A stretch of 5,964 nt of DNA from Coriobacteriales bacterium (GTDB lineage Bacteria > Actinomycetota > Coriobacteriia > Coriobacteriales > QAMH01). Both the position numbers and the translations under genes were made by a program. This document shows, in pieces, positions 5,757 to 5,964 of this stretch; position 1 is the first letter of the stretch; every line of letters begins with the position of its first letter. Under the pieces are notes generated by a model, which was not told the origin of the DNA, searched no databases, and saw nothing but the letters and a program-made list of their open reading frames with translations. The stretch is from NCBI GenBank assembly GCA_024408695.1, contig JAKSUU010000069.1, positions 1 through 5,964 of the forward strand. The letters run 5' to 3'.

Positions 5757-5964
5757 TCACCACATTTTAACTTTAACATTTTGACCTTTTTGTAGACCTT
5801 CACTCTCTCTATCAATAATAATATAACCATCGCTTCCGCGCAACTTAGAAATCAAGCCCGATTTTATTGCAATAGGAACAGCAAAATCACCATCTAACCA
5901 AACAGGAACATATTCTTCTCGTCCATGATTTGAAGAAATAGATGTATCTATAAAAGCATCTTTG
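5757..5964 (-). CDS. moeA: Molybdopterin molybdenumtransferase MoeA, C-terminal end (gene continues outside window)
   Basis: The open frame enters from the right edge and gives 68 residues before TGA. They match the final beta-barrel domain of MoeA: VPVWLDGDFAVPIAIKSGLI, then a short linker, SDGYIIID, EGLQKGQNVKVKMW and stop. The pattern KSG-x-I-x-x-L-x-x-x-DG-x-I-x-I then EGL-x-x-G-x-x-V-x-V is characteristic. The product ends at this domain with no binding-protein extension, so this is the plain form of MoeA beside the fused form. The two are on one strand, 106 bases apart, and are probably one transcription unit. Which handles molybdenum and which tungsten, if they differ, cannot be read from this fragment. 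Confidence 0.85.
   Translation of the reverse strand, partial: KDAFIDTSISSNHGREEYVPVWLDGDFAVPIAIKSGLISKLRGSDGYIIIDRESEGLQKGQNVKVKMW

Overview
This window is a molybdenum (or tungsten) cofactor biosynthesis locus from an AT-rich bacterium. Most genes have Gram-positive-like AGGAGG or AAGGAG ribosome binding sites and are tightly packed. The MoeA protein fused to a substrate-binding-protein domain is a type known from anaerobic Gram-positives, other anaerobes and archaea. With the bacterial start and Shine-Dalgarno signals, this suggests an anaerobic or facultative bacterium, perhaps a low-GC Firmicute or Coriobacteriia relative. The lineage is an inference and cannot be fixed from this sequence.

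Layout, plus strand: the window opens inside the 3' part of a class A beta-lactamase-like serine hydrolase gene (2-343). A four-gene set follows: a divergent moaE (400-813), moaA (813-1730, sharing one base with moaE), moaC (1787-2254) and mogA/moaB (2340-2807). The moaA-moaC and moaC-mogA gaps each contain an inverted repeat. Layout, minus strand, convergent with this set: the 3' end of one moeA (5757-5964, running off the window), then a moeA-periplasmic-binding-domain fusion (3743-5650), then two small unassigned genes that overlap each other (3305-3688 and 2920-3312). The small pair has its own good-looking promoter (3717-3745).

How the genes work together: MoaA and MoaC turn GTP into cyclic pyranopterin monophosphate. 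MoaE, with a MoaD partner not seen here, would add the dithiolene sulfurs. MogA adenylates molybdopterin, and the two MoeA proteins insert the metal. The binding-protein domain on one MoeA suggests oxyanion capture or sensing, perhaps molybdate versus tungstate. No MoaD, MoeB or ModABC is encoded in the window.

Most unusual points: (1) The 3' ends of mogA and the partial moeA are each followed, 48 and 74 bases downstream, by a degenerate copy of the same 3' end, with partly third-position differences. Weaker similarities follow moaA and moaC. (2) The MoaE lacks the counterparts of two E. coli active-site residues. (3) A two-gene cassette of unknown function sits at the end of the moeA strand.
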